From contig JAAYHY010000025.1 of NCBI GenBank assembly GCA_012735135.1, positions 1 to 38,624 of the forward strand: DNA of 38,624 nt, in the 5' to 3' direction. The notes under the pieces were generated by a model. It was not told where the DNA came from. It made no database searches and saw only the letters and a list, made by a program, of their open reading frames with translations. Each line of letters opens with the position of its first letter. Position 1 is the stretch's first letter. Both the position numbers and the translations under genes were made by a program. Shown here in pieces: positions 22,228 through 30,821 of this stretch. The stretch comes from Bacillota bacterium. Lineage in GTDB: Bacteria; Bacillota; UBA4882; UBA10575.

Positions 22228-23517
22228 ATGGTAAAGACAATCTTGGACTTCTTTATTACTCAGATCTTTCAGACTCCCGCCTATTTTATGGGACTCGTTG
22301 TTCTGCTTGGTTGCCTATTCTTAAGGAAGGATGCCAAGTCCACTTTAATTTCGGTAATCAAGGCCGTCGTTGGTATGATGATCTTAAGTATTGGCGCCGG
22401 TCAATTAAAAACCGCTTCGCAAAATGTGATCGAAATCTTTACGATGCGCTTGGGCCTGACCGGGGTAAGCACTGATATGTGGACCGCCGTCTATGCTTAT
22501 ATCGAAGAACTTAACGTAATCAATATGGGCAATGTGGCCATGGTAATGATTACCGCTTGGGTGGTCAATTTGTTCTTGGCCAAATTTACTCCAATCAAAA
22601 CCATTTTTCTCACCGGACATGTGGCTTACTGCGATTCAGCGTTTATCACCTTTTTCTTATATAAAGTATGCGGATTAACCGGGACCTCCCTTTTCATTGG
22701 CTCGGTTTTGACCTGCGCAGTTTACTGGTGGCTATTCCCGGCGATCCTGCGCCGCTTTTTAACTCCCATGCTGGGTGAAACCCCGCTTACCCTCGGACAT
22801 AATCTATGTATTTCCGGTTTGCTCACGACCCAACTGGCCCGCCTCTTCGGAAAGAAAGAAGAGAGTGCCGAAAACCTGAAACTCTCGGGTTGGCTTTCGA
22901 TCTTCAAGGATTCAGTGGTGGCCTACAGTATTATCATGAGTGTCATTTATATCACCATTATCCTGATCGCCGGTCCCGAGATTGTAGCCAAAAAGGCCGG
23001 CAGCACCAATTATATAATCTACGGGTTAAACCAGGGTTTGACGATGGCGGTCGGGGTCTATGTCCTGCTTTCCGGGGTGCGGATGTTCCTCAATGAATTA
23101 ATCCCGGCCTTCAAAGGATTTTCGGATCGGTTGGTAACGGGCGCCATTGCGGCGGTGGATAGTCCGGTCTTTTGGTCTTATGCGCCGAACGCTGCCTTAC
23201 TTGGTTTCTTATGCACGGTGCTCGGCCAATTCGCCGGGGTTGGACTGCTGGCCCTCTTCGGTTCACCCGTCCTGGCGATCCCCAGTGTGATTCCTTTGTT
23301 CTTTGGCGGTTGTACCCTCGGCGTCTTTGCTAACGCCTGGGGGGGCTGGAAAGGAGTGATCGGCGCCACCTTTATCATGGGTATTGTCACCATCTGCGGT
23401 TCAGCCGGACTGGCTTACGTGGTGGGGACCAATTTCGTTCCCGGCCATTCCGACTGGAGTACGCTATGGTTGGCTGTGATGTTTATTTTCAGGTTGTTCT
23501 TCGGAGTAAGAGCTTAA
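22228..23517 (+). CDS. PTS EIIC permease, ascorbate (UlaA/SgaT) type
   Basis: Polytopic membrane transporter of 429 residues with about ten to eleven hydrophobic segments. It moves a sugar acid or lactone while the EIIB phosphorylates it. The N-terminus FFITQIFQTPAYFMGLVVLL, the LTGHVAYCDSAF block near residue 132 and GGCTLGVFANAWGGWKG near 360 are typical of the UlaA family. The SD AAAGGAGA precedes ATG 22228. It pairs with the EIIB at 21805. The family includes ascorbate transporters, but several members carry other substrates, so ascorbate itself is not assured: the downstream UlaD and UlaE enzymes are missing here. Confidence 0.92.
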   Translation: MVKTILDFFITQIFQTPAYFMGLVVLLGCLFLRKDAKSTLISVIKAVVGMMILSIGAGQLKTASQNVIEIFTMRLGLTGVSTDMWTAVYAYIEELNVINMGNVAMVMITAWVVNLFLAKFTPIKTIFLTGHVAYCDSAFITFFLYKVCGLTGTSLFIGSVLTCAVYWWLFPAILRRFLTPMLGETPLTLGHNLCISGLLTTQLARLFGKKEESAENLKLSGWLSIFKDSVVAYSIIMSVIYITIILIAGPEIVAKKAGSTNYIIYGLNQGLTMAVGVYVLLSGVRMFLNELIPAFKGFSDRLVTGAIAAVDSPVFWSYAPNAALLGFLCTVLGQFAGVGLLALFGSPVLAIPSVIPLFFGGCTLGVFANAWGGWKGVIGATFIMGIVTICGSAGLAYVVGTNFVPGHSDWSTLWLAVMFIFRLFFGVRA

Positions 23518-23552
23518 GTTGAAATTATCTAGAGAACAAAGTAGAAGGATTG

Positions 23553-24512
23553 GTGAAAACATTGAAGACAATTAAAACGGTTAAAGGTCCAATCAGTCCG
23601 GATCAATTAGGCTTTTGCGATCTCCATGAGCATCTTTGGAAATCCGGAGGAATGGAAGTCTTTAAGGATGCGGATTTTGGCATTGAGAATATCGAAAAAT
23701 CCCGCGCCGAACTGGAGCGTTACCGGCAAGCCGGGGGCAGGGGTATCGTGGATATGCAACCAATCGGTGTGGGGCGGGGCATCAATCAATTAAAAGAGAT
23801 TGCCGACGGGGTTGATGTCCATTTAATCGCCGTTACCGGGTTCCACCGGGAAGCAATGTACGACAAGGCCCATTTTGTCTATAAATACAGTTTGGATCAG
23901 ATTGTGGAGCTTGTCGTGGCCGAGGTGGAAAAAGGAATCGAAGTGAATGATTATTGTGGTCCCTTTGTTGAACATTCCGGGATCTTACCCGGAGTGGTAA
24001 AGGCCGGCACCGGCTATTATAAAATTAGCCCGCTCGAAGAGAAGCTGCTGAAGGTGGCAGGGAAGGTCAGCGCAAAGACCGGGATCCCGGTCATGACCCA
24101 TACCCAAATCGGAACCATGGGCTTGGAGCAAGTGGAGATCTTAAAAGCCCAGGGTGTGCCGGCGGAGAAGATTTGCATCGGCCATTTGGACCGGAACGCG
24201 GATCTCACTTACCACCGGATGGTGTTGAGGGAAGGAGTTTATGTCCAATATGACTGTGTTGCGCGGGTTAAGTATCATCCCGTAAGTGATACGATGGAAC
24301 TCATACGGGAGTTGAGCAAAGAAGGTTATGCCGATCGGATCATGATTGGTGGCGACTGGGGTCGCGCCTCCTATTTAAAAAGTTATGGCGGCTCACCGGG
24401 ATTGGAATTTATCCCCCGGCAATTGCCCGGCTTGATGCGGGAATATGGGATCTCCGAGGAAGTAATCCAACGCATCTTTATTGATAATCCCAAAGAATTC
24501 CTCGCTTTTTAA
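23553..24512 (+). CDS. Phosphotriesterase-family hydrolase, probable phospho-sugar lactonase
   Basis: Amidohydrolase-superfamily protein of about 319 residues. The binuclear metal site is intact: HEH (His25, His27), a candidate carbamylated lysine in VVKAGTG near 149, THTQ, GHLDRN and GGDWGR. Characterised relatives (Listeria Lmo2620, Bacillus Bh0225) open phosphorylated pentono-lactones, which suits its place behind an ascorbate-type PTS. Start uncertain: TTG 23550, GTG 23553 and TTG 23562 are all in frame near AGAAGGAT (23543-23550). The last gives the family's usual MKTIKTV beginning. Confidence 0.85.
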   Translation: MKTLKTIKTVKGPISPDQLGFCDLHEHLWKSGGMEVFKDADFGIENIEKSRAELERYRQAGGRGIVDMQPIGVGRGINQLKEIADGVDVHLIAVTGFHREAMYDKAHFVYKYSLDQIVELVVAEVEKGIEVNDYCGPFVEHSGILPGVVKAGTGYYKISPLEEKLLKVAGKVSAKTGIPVMTHTQIGTMGLEQVEILKAQGVPAEKICIGHLDRNADLTYHRMVLREGVYVQYDCVARVKYHPVSDTMELIRELSKEGYADRIMIGGDWGRASYLKSYGGSPGLEFIPRQLPGLMREYGISEEVIQRIFIDNPKEFLAF

Positions 24513-24520
24513 GAATGCGC

Positions 24521-24558
24521 CTTCGTTTCGTGGCAGATCTTTCTGCCACGAAACGAAG
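24521..24558 (+). terminator. Perfect 16-bp inverted repeat between lactonase and HAD genes
   Basis: CTTCGTTTCGTGGCAG (24521-24536) and CTGCCACGAAACGAAG (24543-24558) around ATCTTT. No U-tract follows. It could be a partial terminator, a processing site or an operator. An open frame runs through it, but the HAD start most likely lies after it. Confidence 0.6.
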
Positions 24559-24586
24559 TTCAAAGCAAATGGAGAGGAAGAAAGGT

Positions 24587-25417
24587 TTGAAGCGGAAAAT
24601 TTCCTTGCTGGCCTTTGATTTAGATGGGACCCTCCTGAACAGTTCGTTAGAGATCAGTGAATTTACTTTATCCCAGATCAGGTCAATAGTGGAAAAGAAG
24701 ATCAAGGTTACCATTTGTTCCGGGCGGGTCCCCGCGCTCCAAGAGTTGTATTTGAAGCAATTAAGTCTTGACGGCCCGTATGTGGCCTGCAACGGCGCCT
24801 TGATTCCCCATCGCGGGAATGCTGATTTATTTGCGAAACCGCTGAACACAAAAGAAGTGGAAAAACTTTACCATTTTTTTAAAGCAGAAAAATTGCATGC
24901 TTGTTTCCAGACCAGGGATGAAATCTATTTTTCCGATAATAACCCCCGGCAATGGCTGGTGAAGAGGTATAATCTTTTGGCCGGAGAAAGGGGCCTTCCC
25001 CAGGCGCCGATGGAAGAATTACCGGCTTTATTTGATCATAAAGCGGTTGTTTATAAAGCCATGGTTTATGCTCCCGAAAAGGAGCAATTCGAAAAGGTCC
25101 GAAGTTTCCTGGAGCGGGAGACAGAAATCGCCTACACTTTTAGTGAGAAAGGTCTCTTTGATCTTATCTCGCCAGGGATCGACAAGGGCTTTGGGATCAA
25201 GAAAATTGCGGATTATTATGGTATCCCCTACGAGGAAGTATGCGCTTTTGGGGATCATGATAATGATATCCCTTTTTTTCAGGCAGTGGGCACTTCGGTG
25301 GCGATGGGAAATGCGGTTCCTCACCTAAAAGCCATTGCCACTTTTGTCACGGATAGTAATGATCGGGATGGGGTCGGAAAAGCAATTCAAAGGTTGGCTG
25401 TTTATTTTGGGGAATAA
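24587..25417 (+). CDS. HAD superfamily Cof-type phosphatase
   Basis: Sugar-phosphate-type phosphatase, HAD subfamily IIB, 277 residues from TTG 24587. Motif I is FDLDGTLL (nucleophile Asp11, Asp13), motif II ICSGR, then the Lys of KGFGIKK, and motif IV GDHDNDIPFF with the family's AMGNA. The frame is open from ATG 24515, but those codons run through a perfect inverted repeat. TTG 24587 has the SD tract GAGAGGAAGAAAGG and yields the normal Cof N-terminus. ATG 24569 is the alternative. It may remove phosphate from pathway intermediates of this PTS operon. Cof proteins are promiscuous, so the substrate is open. Confidence 0.9.
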   Translation: MKRKISLLAFDLDGTLLNSSLEISEFTLSQIRSIVEKKIKVTICSGRVPALQELYLKQLSLDGPYVACNGALIPHRGNADLFAKPLNTKEVEKLYHFFKAEKLHACFQTRDEIYFSDNNPRQWLVKRYNLLAGERGLPQAPMEELPALFDHKAVVYKAMVYAPEKEQFEKVRSFLERETEIAYTFSEKGLFDLISPGIDKGFGIKKIADYYGIPYEEVCAFGDHDNDIPFFQAVGTSVAMGNAVPHLKAIATFVTDSNDRDGVGKAIQRLAVYFGE

Positions 25418-25476
25418 AAGTCAAGCGCTGGGACGAAAAGTAGCGAAGCAGGATTCAGAGAAAGAGAGGGTGGAGT

Positions 25477-27198
25477 ATGAGATGCAAAGGGAACCCGGTA
25501 TCGGAAGGGCTGGGGATTGGTGAAGTCTATTCCTATCGGACCATGGAGTTTACGGTTTCGTCAAGCCCCATCTCCCGGGAACAGGTCGGCCAGAATTTGG
25601 CGGAGTACTACAGGATAAAAGAAAAGGCCGCTGCGGAACTAAAAGCCATCATTGATCAGCTTCAACGCGAACAACCGGATAAAGCGCTGATCTTTATGGC
25701 CCACCAAGAAATATTAGATGATGAAGCCATCGATGAAAAAATTCGCCATGAAATCACGGAGAATCTCTCCAATCCTACCTGGGCAATTTATACTGTCTAT
25801 GAAGAGTTCGGGCAGTTGTTAAAAAATATGAAGAAACAGGTCTTTCGGGAGAGGGCCCAGGATATCTTGGATGTGCGTAATCGTTTATTGCGGGTGGCCA
25901 ACGGGATCATAGCCCCTAATCTGAACTCCCTGGATAAACCGGTGGTTATTGCCGCCCATGATTTATTGCCATCGGATACGGCAACCCTTGACCGGTCAAA
26001 AGTCGTGGCGATTATTACGGAGACCGGCGGGGAAACCTCCCATTCGGCGATTATCGCCCGGAGTTACGGTATACCGGCGCTCTTGGGGATCCCCGGGTTG
26101 ATGAATAAAGTGAAGGATGGGGACCGGGTCGTTGTCGATGCCCTTGACGGGGAGTTAATTATCGATCCGACCGAAGAAGAACTGGCAGAGTATGCAGCGA
26201 AAAGAGAGCGTTATTTAAAATGGGCGACCGATACCGAAGCTTATCTGGGGAAAAAAGCCGTCACCAAAGACGGGGTAAGCCTGGAGGTTGGTCTTAATAT
26301 CGGGACGGTGGAAGAAAGCCGGGTCAAGCAGGCGGCCTATGCCGATTTTATTGGCCTTTTCAGAACGGAATTTCTCTATCTGTCCTCCCCTGAGCTGCCG
26401 ACCGAAGAGGAGCAATATGAAACTTACAAGCAGGTGCTGGAGACCTTTCAACGGCCGGTTGTCTTGCGGACGTTGGATATTGGCGGTGACAAGAATGTAC
26501 CGTGTCTTGCTTTGCCGAAAGAAGATAACCCCTTTTTAGGGGTGCGCGGCCTCCGGCTCTGTTTTGACCGGCCGGAGATCTTTCAAACCCAATTAAGGGC
26601 CGCTTTGCGCGCTTCGGCCCATGGGGACCTTTCGCTAATGTTGCCGATGGTAACCAATCTGGACGATATTTATCAGGCCAAGGAACTGATTAATACTGTC
26701 AGGCAAGAGATGGAAGAAGCGGGTATCCCGATGGCGCCAAAGATCAAAGTGGGCATTATGGTGGAAGTGCCATCGGTGGCGCTCATCGCCGATCTGGTGG
26801 CCAAAGAGGTGGATTTTGTCAGTATCGGAACCAATGACTTGTGTCAGTACACCTTGGCCGTTGACCGGCAGAACCAAAGGATGGCCGATTATTACCAAAG
26901 TTATCACCCGGCCTTATTTAGATTGATCGGTTATGCGACAAAACACTTTTTGGCGGCCGGCAAGCCGGTCAGTGTCTGTGGGGAACTGGGGGGGGATCCC
27001 CTGGCGGTACCGGTCCTGATTGGTTTGGGCGTGCGGCGGTTTAGTATGAATCCTTCTTCCATCGCCAAAGTGAAAAGGGTGATTACCCACCTGACCATTG
27101 ATCATGCCCAAGAACTGGCGGATCAAGTCCAAACCTTAGCCACGGCCGGTCAGGTTAAACGGTTTCTCGAAAGGGAGCTGAAAGATTATATCTGTTAA
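25477..27198 (+). CDS. ptsI: PTS enzyme I (phosphoenolpyruvate-protein phosphotransferase)
   Basis: First PTS enzyme: takes phosphate from PEP on His189 and gives it to HPr. The 573 residues match normal enzyme I. His189 is in GGETSHSAIIARSYGIP, at the E. coli number. The PEP barrel has GLFRTEFLYL, LRTLDIGGDKN, VEVPSVALIAD and SIGTNDLCQYTLAVDR. The active-site Cys501 in VCGELGGDP corresponds to E. coli Cys502. The SD GAGAGGGTGGAG precedes ATG 25477. The gene is 59 bases after the HAD gene and 12 before HPr. Placement inside a sugar-specific operon is unusual, since ptsHI is normally its own unit with HPr first. Confidence 0.97.
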   Translation: MRCKGNPVSEGLGIGEVYSYRTMEFTVSSSPISREQVGQNLAEYYRIKEKAAAELKAIIDQLQREQPDKALIFMAHQEILDDEAIDEKIRHEITENLSNPTWAIYTVYEEFGQLLKNMKKQVFRERAQDILDVRNRLLRVANGIIAPNLNSLDKPVVIAAHDLLPSDTATLDRSKVVAIITETGGETSHSAIIARSYGIPALLGIPGLMNKVKDGDRVVVDALDGELIIDPTEEELAEYAAKRERYLKWATDTEAYLGKKAVTKDGVSLEVGLNIGTVEESRVKQAAYADFIGLFRTEFLYLSSPELPTEEEQYETYKQVLETFQRPVVLRTLDIGGDKNVPCLALPKEDNPFLGVRGLRLCFDRPEIFQTQLRAALRASAHGDLSLMLPMVTNLDDIYQAKELINTVRQEMEEAGIPMAPKIKVGIMVEVPSVALIADLVAKEVDFVSIGTNDLCQYTLAVDRQNQRMADYYQSYHPALFRLIGYATKHFLAAGKPVSVCGELGGDPLAVPVLIGLGVRRFSMNPSSIAKVKRVITHLTIDHAQELADQVQTLATAGQVKRFLERELKDYIC

Positions 27199-27210
27199 GG
27201 AGGGGCCTCA

Positions 27211-27492
27211 ATGTATGCGGATCAAGTGGTGGTGATTAACAAGACCGGATTGCATGCGCGACCGGCTTATGAATTTGTCAATATGGCAAAGAGGTTTGAA
27301 AGTAATATAATGATGCGCCGACTTGACGGTAGTGATACGGAAGCGATTAATGCCAAATCCATCGTTTTTGTCCTGTCCCTGGGGATCTGTGAGGGAGACA
27401 AGATTGAAATTGTTGCCGATGGGGATGATGAAAAAGAAGCAGTGGAAGCCCTGGTTAAGCTGGTGGCCAGCGGCTTTGGGGAAGCGGAATAA
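27211..27492 (+). CDS. ptsH: HPr phosphocarrier protein
   Basis: Small phosphocarrier of 93 residues. The catalytic His15 lies in TGLHARPA. The regulatory serine is Ser50 in NAKSIVFVLSLGI; the few extra residues before it explain the shift from the usual Ser46. A serine in this context is the HPr kinase site used for catabolite control in Bacillota, so this is more likely a true HPr than the serine-poor Crh or fructose-type paralogues. The SD AAGGAGGGG precedes ATG 27211. It ends the operon, only five bases before the convergent MATE gene. Confidence 0.95.
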   Translation: MYADQVVVINKTGLHARPAYEFVNMAKRFESNIMMRRLDGSDTEAINAKSIVFVLSLGICEGDKIEIVADGDDEKEAVEALVKLVASGFGEAE

Positions 27493-27497
27493 TCTGA

Positions 27498-28838
27498 TCA
27501 GGCACTAGCTCCCAATCTCCTCATTTCTTTTTTAAGAAGCACGAGGGTGATGAGGATGGCGAAAAGGTCGGCCAAAGGGAAGGCGAGCCAGATTCCGGTC
27601 AACCCGAAAATAGGCGGTAAAATTAGGACAAAAGGAATAAAGAGGAGAATTTCCCGGGATAGGGTGAGCAGCAGGGAGGGGAAGGCCTTGCCAATGGCTT
27701 GGAAAAGGGCCGCGCCGACGATTTGGATCCCGACCAGGGGTACCATGGCGATGACAAAACGTAAGGCGTAGGCCCCTTTTTCAATCAACTCCGGTTCTTC
27801 GCCGAACAAACCAATGACGAAGGCGGGGAAGGCTTGTCCCAAGAGACTGGTCACGGTGGCATAGATGGTGGCACTGAGGATGGAGATGCGCACGGCTTTC
27901 CTCACCCGGTTGAGCTTTACCGCGCCGAAGTTATACCCGACAATAGGCTGCATCCCCTGGACGATGCCGAAGAGGGGCATGAATAAAAACCTCGTGATCC
28001 GCTGGAGGATTCCGTAGACGGAGATCGCCAGGCTGCCTCCATAGACCACCAATAAATGATTGACGATGGCCACGATCAAACTGCCGGCGGCGTTCCGGGT
28101 AAAGGAAGCAAAACCAACGGCCAGGATCTCCCCGCAAATCTCCTTTGTGGGCTTGAAATGAGCAAGCCGGACTTGGAGCGCGCTATGCCCCCTGGTGAAA
28201 TAGGCGATCACGAAGATGAACGACAGGAGTTGGGAAAGGATGGTGGCGAGGGCTGCTCCGTAAACGCCCATGTCCAACGGAAAGATGAAGAGGTAGTCCA
28301 GGAAAATATTGGCAATAGCCCCGATTAACATGGACACCATGGCGACCTTGGCTTTTCCTTCCGCCCGGATCAGGTTATTACTGGCCACCACAAATGGAAA
28401 GTAGATGGTGCCGATGAAAATAGTGCGCAAATAAACTTTGGCGTAGGGAAGGATTTCCGCGGTGGCGCCAAAAAGACGGAGCAGAGGATCGATGAAGAGC
28501 GAGCCAAAGACGGAGATCGCCAGCCCCAGCAGGCCCGCGAGGAGAAAACTGTTACCGGTCGCTTGGGCCACCCGTTCCTGGTTTTTCGCGCCTAAACTCC
28601 GGGAGATGACTGAGGCCCCACCCACGCCGATCATAAGGGCGGCGGCCATAATCAACATCTGCACCGGAAAGGCAATGGTCAAACCAGCAATGGCTAAATA
28701 GCCGACGCCCCGGCCGACAAAAATAGTATCGACCAAGTTGTACAGGGCATTTACCAGCATGCTGATGGTGGCGGGGAGGGACAGTTTTAACAATAAACGG
28801 CTGATCTTTTCTTCTTCTAACAGGTGGTTTCCAGGCAA
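27498..28838 (-). CDS. MATE family efflux transporter
   Basis: Twelve-helix Na+ or H+ antiporter of 446 residues, MepA-like subgroup. N- and C-halves each show the MATE pattern: LPATISMLVNALYNLVDTIFVGR near residue 20 (split here by family glycines) and GASVISRSLGAKN near 75, then PIVGYNFGAVKLNRVRKAV near 300. The start is TTG 28838, with GGAAAGGAAG seven bases upstream on the minus strand. It is downstream of the SDR gene on the same strand, so the two may be co-transcribed. The exported compound is unknown. It is convergent with HPr with almost no spacer and no visible terminator. Confidence 0.9.
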   Translation of the reverse strand: MPGNHLLEEEKISRLLLKLSLPATISMLVNALYNLVDTIFVGRGVGYLAIAGLTIAFPVQMLIMAAALMIGVGGASVISRSLGAKNQERVAQATGNSFLLAGLLGLAISVFGSLFIDPLLRLFGATAEILPYAKVYLRTIFIGTIYFPFVVASNNLIRAEGKAKVAMVSMLIGAIANIFLDYLFIFPLDMGVYGAALATILSQLLSFIFVIAYFTRGHSALQVRLAHFKPTKEICGEILAVGFASFTRNAAGSLIVAIVNHLLVVYGGSLAISVYGILQRITRFLFMPLFGIVQGMQPIVGYNFGAVKLNRVRKAVRISILSATIYATVTSLLGQAFPAFVIGLFGEEPELIEKGAYALRFVIAMVPLVGIQIVGAALFQAIGKAFPSLLLTLSREILLFIPFVLILPPIFGLTGIWLAFPLADLFAILITLVLLKKEMRRLGASA

Positions 28839-28943
28839 AAAACAACTTCCTTTCCGAGTACCTATTTTTTCTTTTTTGCAAAGATGATGTCTTCTCCTCC
28901 AGTGGTATCAAAGGGCACGGGGCGGTCACGCCGTCAGGGACGT

Positions 28944-29678
28944 TTAGATGACAAAACCGCCGTTGACCCCAATGACTTGCCCGGTAATGAAATCCGCCGC
29001 GTCGGAAGCGAGGAAAAGGGCGCAAGCGGCCACTTCCTCGGCGGTACCGAACCGCTCTAAGGGCGTCTGTTCCTTTAAGGCGGTTTTTTCTTTGGCGGTA
29101 AAGGAGGCCATCATATCGGTCTCGATAATCCCCGGCGCGATACAATTGACTTGAATATTGGAGGGCCCCACCTCTTTGGCCAGGGCTTTGGTGAGACCGA
29201 TGACCCCGGCTTTGGCCGCCGAGTAATGCACTTCACAGGAGGCGCCCACTTGACCCCAGATGGAAGCGATGTTGATGATCTTCCCCTGGTGGCGGGGGAG
29301 CATCGTCCGGAGGACACTTTGGGTACAATGAAAAACACCGGTGAGATTAGTGTCGATCATTTCCTGCCACTCGTCGGCGGAAAGATCCACAAACAAACGG
29401 GTTTGGGCAATCCCGGCGTTGTTAATTAAAAGATCAATCGCGCCAAATTCCTGCAGGCAATAGGCGACCATCCGGTCAATCTGCGGGCGGGAACGGACAT
29501 CGGCCTGAAAAAGGGCGACCTGATAACCTTTAGCCTGTAAGGAATGGTGTAGCTCTTTGGCGGCCTCGACTGAACGGTAGTAATTAATCAGTACTTGGTA
29601 ACCGTGGGCGGCAAATAATTCGGCGCACGCCCGTCCGATCCCGCGGGCGGCGCCGGTGATGATCACGGTTTTCGCCAT
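28944..29678 (-). CDS. Short-chain dehydrogenase/reductase, FabG-like
   Basis: NAD(P)-dependent oxidoreductase of 244 residues. The cofactor motif TGAARGIG occupies residues 9-16, NNAG lies near 87-90, and the catalytic Ser and YSAAK (near 140 and 153) are in place. IAPGIIETDM and the C-terminal GQVIGVNGGF are classical. It resembles 3-oxoacyl-ACP reductase, but no other fatty acid genes are nearby, so the true substrate may be another ketone. ATG 29678 follows GGGAAAGAAG on the minus strand. It heads a two-gene minus-strand unit with the MATE transporter. Confidence 0.9.
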   Translation of the reverse strand: MAKTVIITGAARGIGRACAELFAAHGYQVLINYYRSVEAAKELHHSLQAKGYQVALFQADVRSRPQIDRMVAYCLQEFGAIDLLINNAGIAQTRLFVDLSADEWQEMIDTNLTGVFHCTQSVLRTMLPRHQGKIINIASIWGQVGASCEVHYSAAKAGVIGLTKALAKEVGPSNIQVNCIAPGIIETDMMASFTAKEKTALKEQTPLERFGTAEEVAACALFLASDAADFITGQVIGVNGGFVI

Positions 29679-29743
29679 GGTAACACGCTTCTTTCCCGGG
29701 TAATTCCAAGGACCAAGGACAGTGTTAAAAATTATACTTTGGC

Positions 29744-29757
29744 CAGGGAAAACCCTG
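29744..29757. other. Small palindrome in the divergent SDR/flavoprotein intergenic region
   Basis: CAGGG, AAAA, CCCTG lies between the divergent genes at 29678 and 29853, near a TATAAT readable on the minus strand at about 29733. It may be a shared regulatory site. No confident -35 boxes were found for either direction. Confidence 0.3.
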
Positions 29758-29852
29758 CCGGGGAGAGAAAAGATCTTTATATTTCTTAATAATATTATTT
29801 GCCCATTATCGATGGGGGCTAATCTTGAGGGGGCAAGAAGGAGGAAGAGGAG

Positions 29853-30707
29853 ATGGAACCCTTTGATCTTATGGTGATTGGTGGGGGACCGGCCGGTTTA
29901 TCGGCGGCGGTGACCGGGCGCCGCCGGAATAAACGGGTGTTGTTGGTGGGGAAAGAAGCCGTCAGCAATAAATTGCGCCAAGCCCACCAGGTCGATAACT
30001 ATCTGGGCTTACCGGGGATCAGTGGGGCGGACCTGGCGGCCAAATACCGGAATCATGCGGTGGCCGAGGGGGTCCAACTGGAGGAGGATGAGATCCAAAA
30101 CCTCTGGCTGGAGGAAGGCCTTTTCCAGGTGATGGGGAAGACCCGGTTATATACGGCAAAAACGGTGGTGATCGCTACGGGCGCGCCGCAGAAGGTTTCC
30201 CTTCCCGGGGAGGAAGCCTTGGTTGGCAAGGGGGTTAGTTACTGCGCCACCTGTGACGGGATGTTTTTCCGGGGGAAAAAGGTCTTTGTCCTCTCCGAGT
30301 TGGTCGAGGGGGAGAAGGAAGCCAATTTCCTGGCCGATCTCTGCGCCGAAGTGTTCTACCTCCCCCGCTATCCGGGAGAATACAAGGGTTTGGATCCCCG
30401 GATTAAGCTGGTTTCCGGACGGGTCCTCCGTTTGCTGGGCGAGGAACAACTGACGGGGGTGGAAACTACCGCTGGCCGGTACGAGGTGGAAGGGTTCTTT
30501 ATTGAACGGGCTAGTCTTCCATTGGACCGTTTGCTGCCGGAATTGGAACTGGAAAACGGCTTCATCCGGGTCGACCGGCAACAGCGGACCAATCTTCCCG
30601 GAGTCTTTGCGGCCGGGGATTGTACCGGAAAACCCTGGCAGATTGCGAAAGCCGTAGGCGAAGGCCTGGTGGCGGCTTTAAGCGCCGTTGATTTTTTAGC
30701 AACTTAG
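29853..30707 (+). CDS. Thioredoxin-reductase-like flavoprotein lacking the NADPH motif
   Basis: FAD protein of 284 residues, shorter than the usual 310 or so. FAD motifs GGGPAG (residues 10-15), the VIATGAPQ block and C-terminal GVFAAGDCTGKPWQIAKAVGEG are complete, and the redox pair Cys131-x-x-Cys134 lies in YCATCDG. The NADPH fingerprint expected next (GGGDSA, then HRRxxxR) is absent: the strand reads VFVLSELVEGEKEANF and then LPRYPGEY. Clostridial ferredoxin-dependent flavin thioredoxin reductases show this loss. No thioredoxin gene is adjacent. The SD AAGGAGGAAGAGG precedes ATG 29853. Confidence 0.85.
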   Translation: MEPFDLMVIGGGPAGLSAAVTGRRRNKRVLLVGKEAVSNKLRQAHQVDNYLGLPGISGADLAAKYRNHAVAEGVQLEEDEIQNLWLEEGLFQVMGKTRLYTAKTVVIATGAPQKVSLPGEEALVGKGVSYCATCDGMFFRGKKVFVLSELVEGEKEANFLADLCAEVFYLPRYPGEYKGLDPRIKLVSGRVLRLLGEEQLTGVETTAGRYEVEGFFIERASLPLDRLLPELELENGFIRVDRQQRTNLPGVFAAGDCTGKPWQIAKAVGEGLVAALSAVDFLAT

Positions 30708-30821
30708 ATGTAGGTTTTGGTTACTATCCATCCCCTTGTTACCGTATCTTACCGGTTGTGATGTTTAGTTAGGGCTGTTATCATCTATGATGCAACGATT
30801 ATGGTCAAGAGGGGGATGGGA

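Noticed and set aside
28552-29145. 197-residue minus-strand frame overlapping the SDR and MATE genes
   Set aside because: It is a frame shadow of two well-conserved genes, with Arg/Gly-rich composition and no motif.
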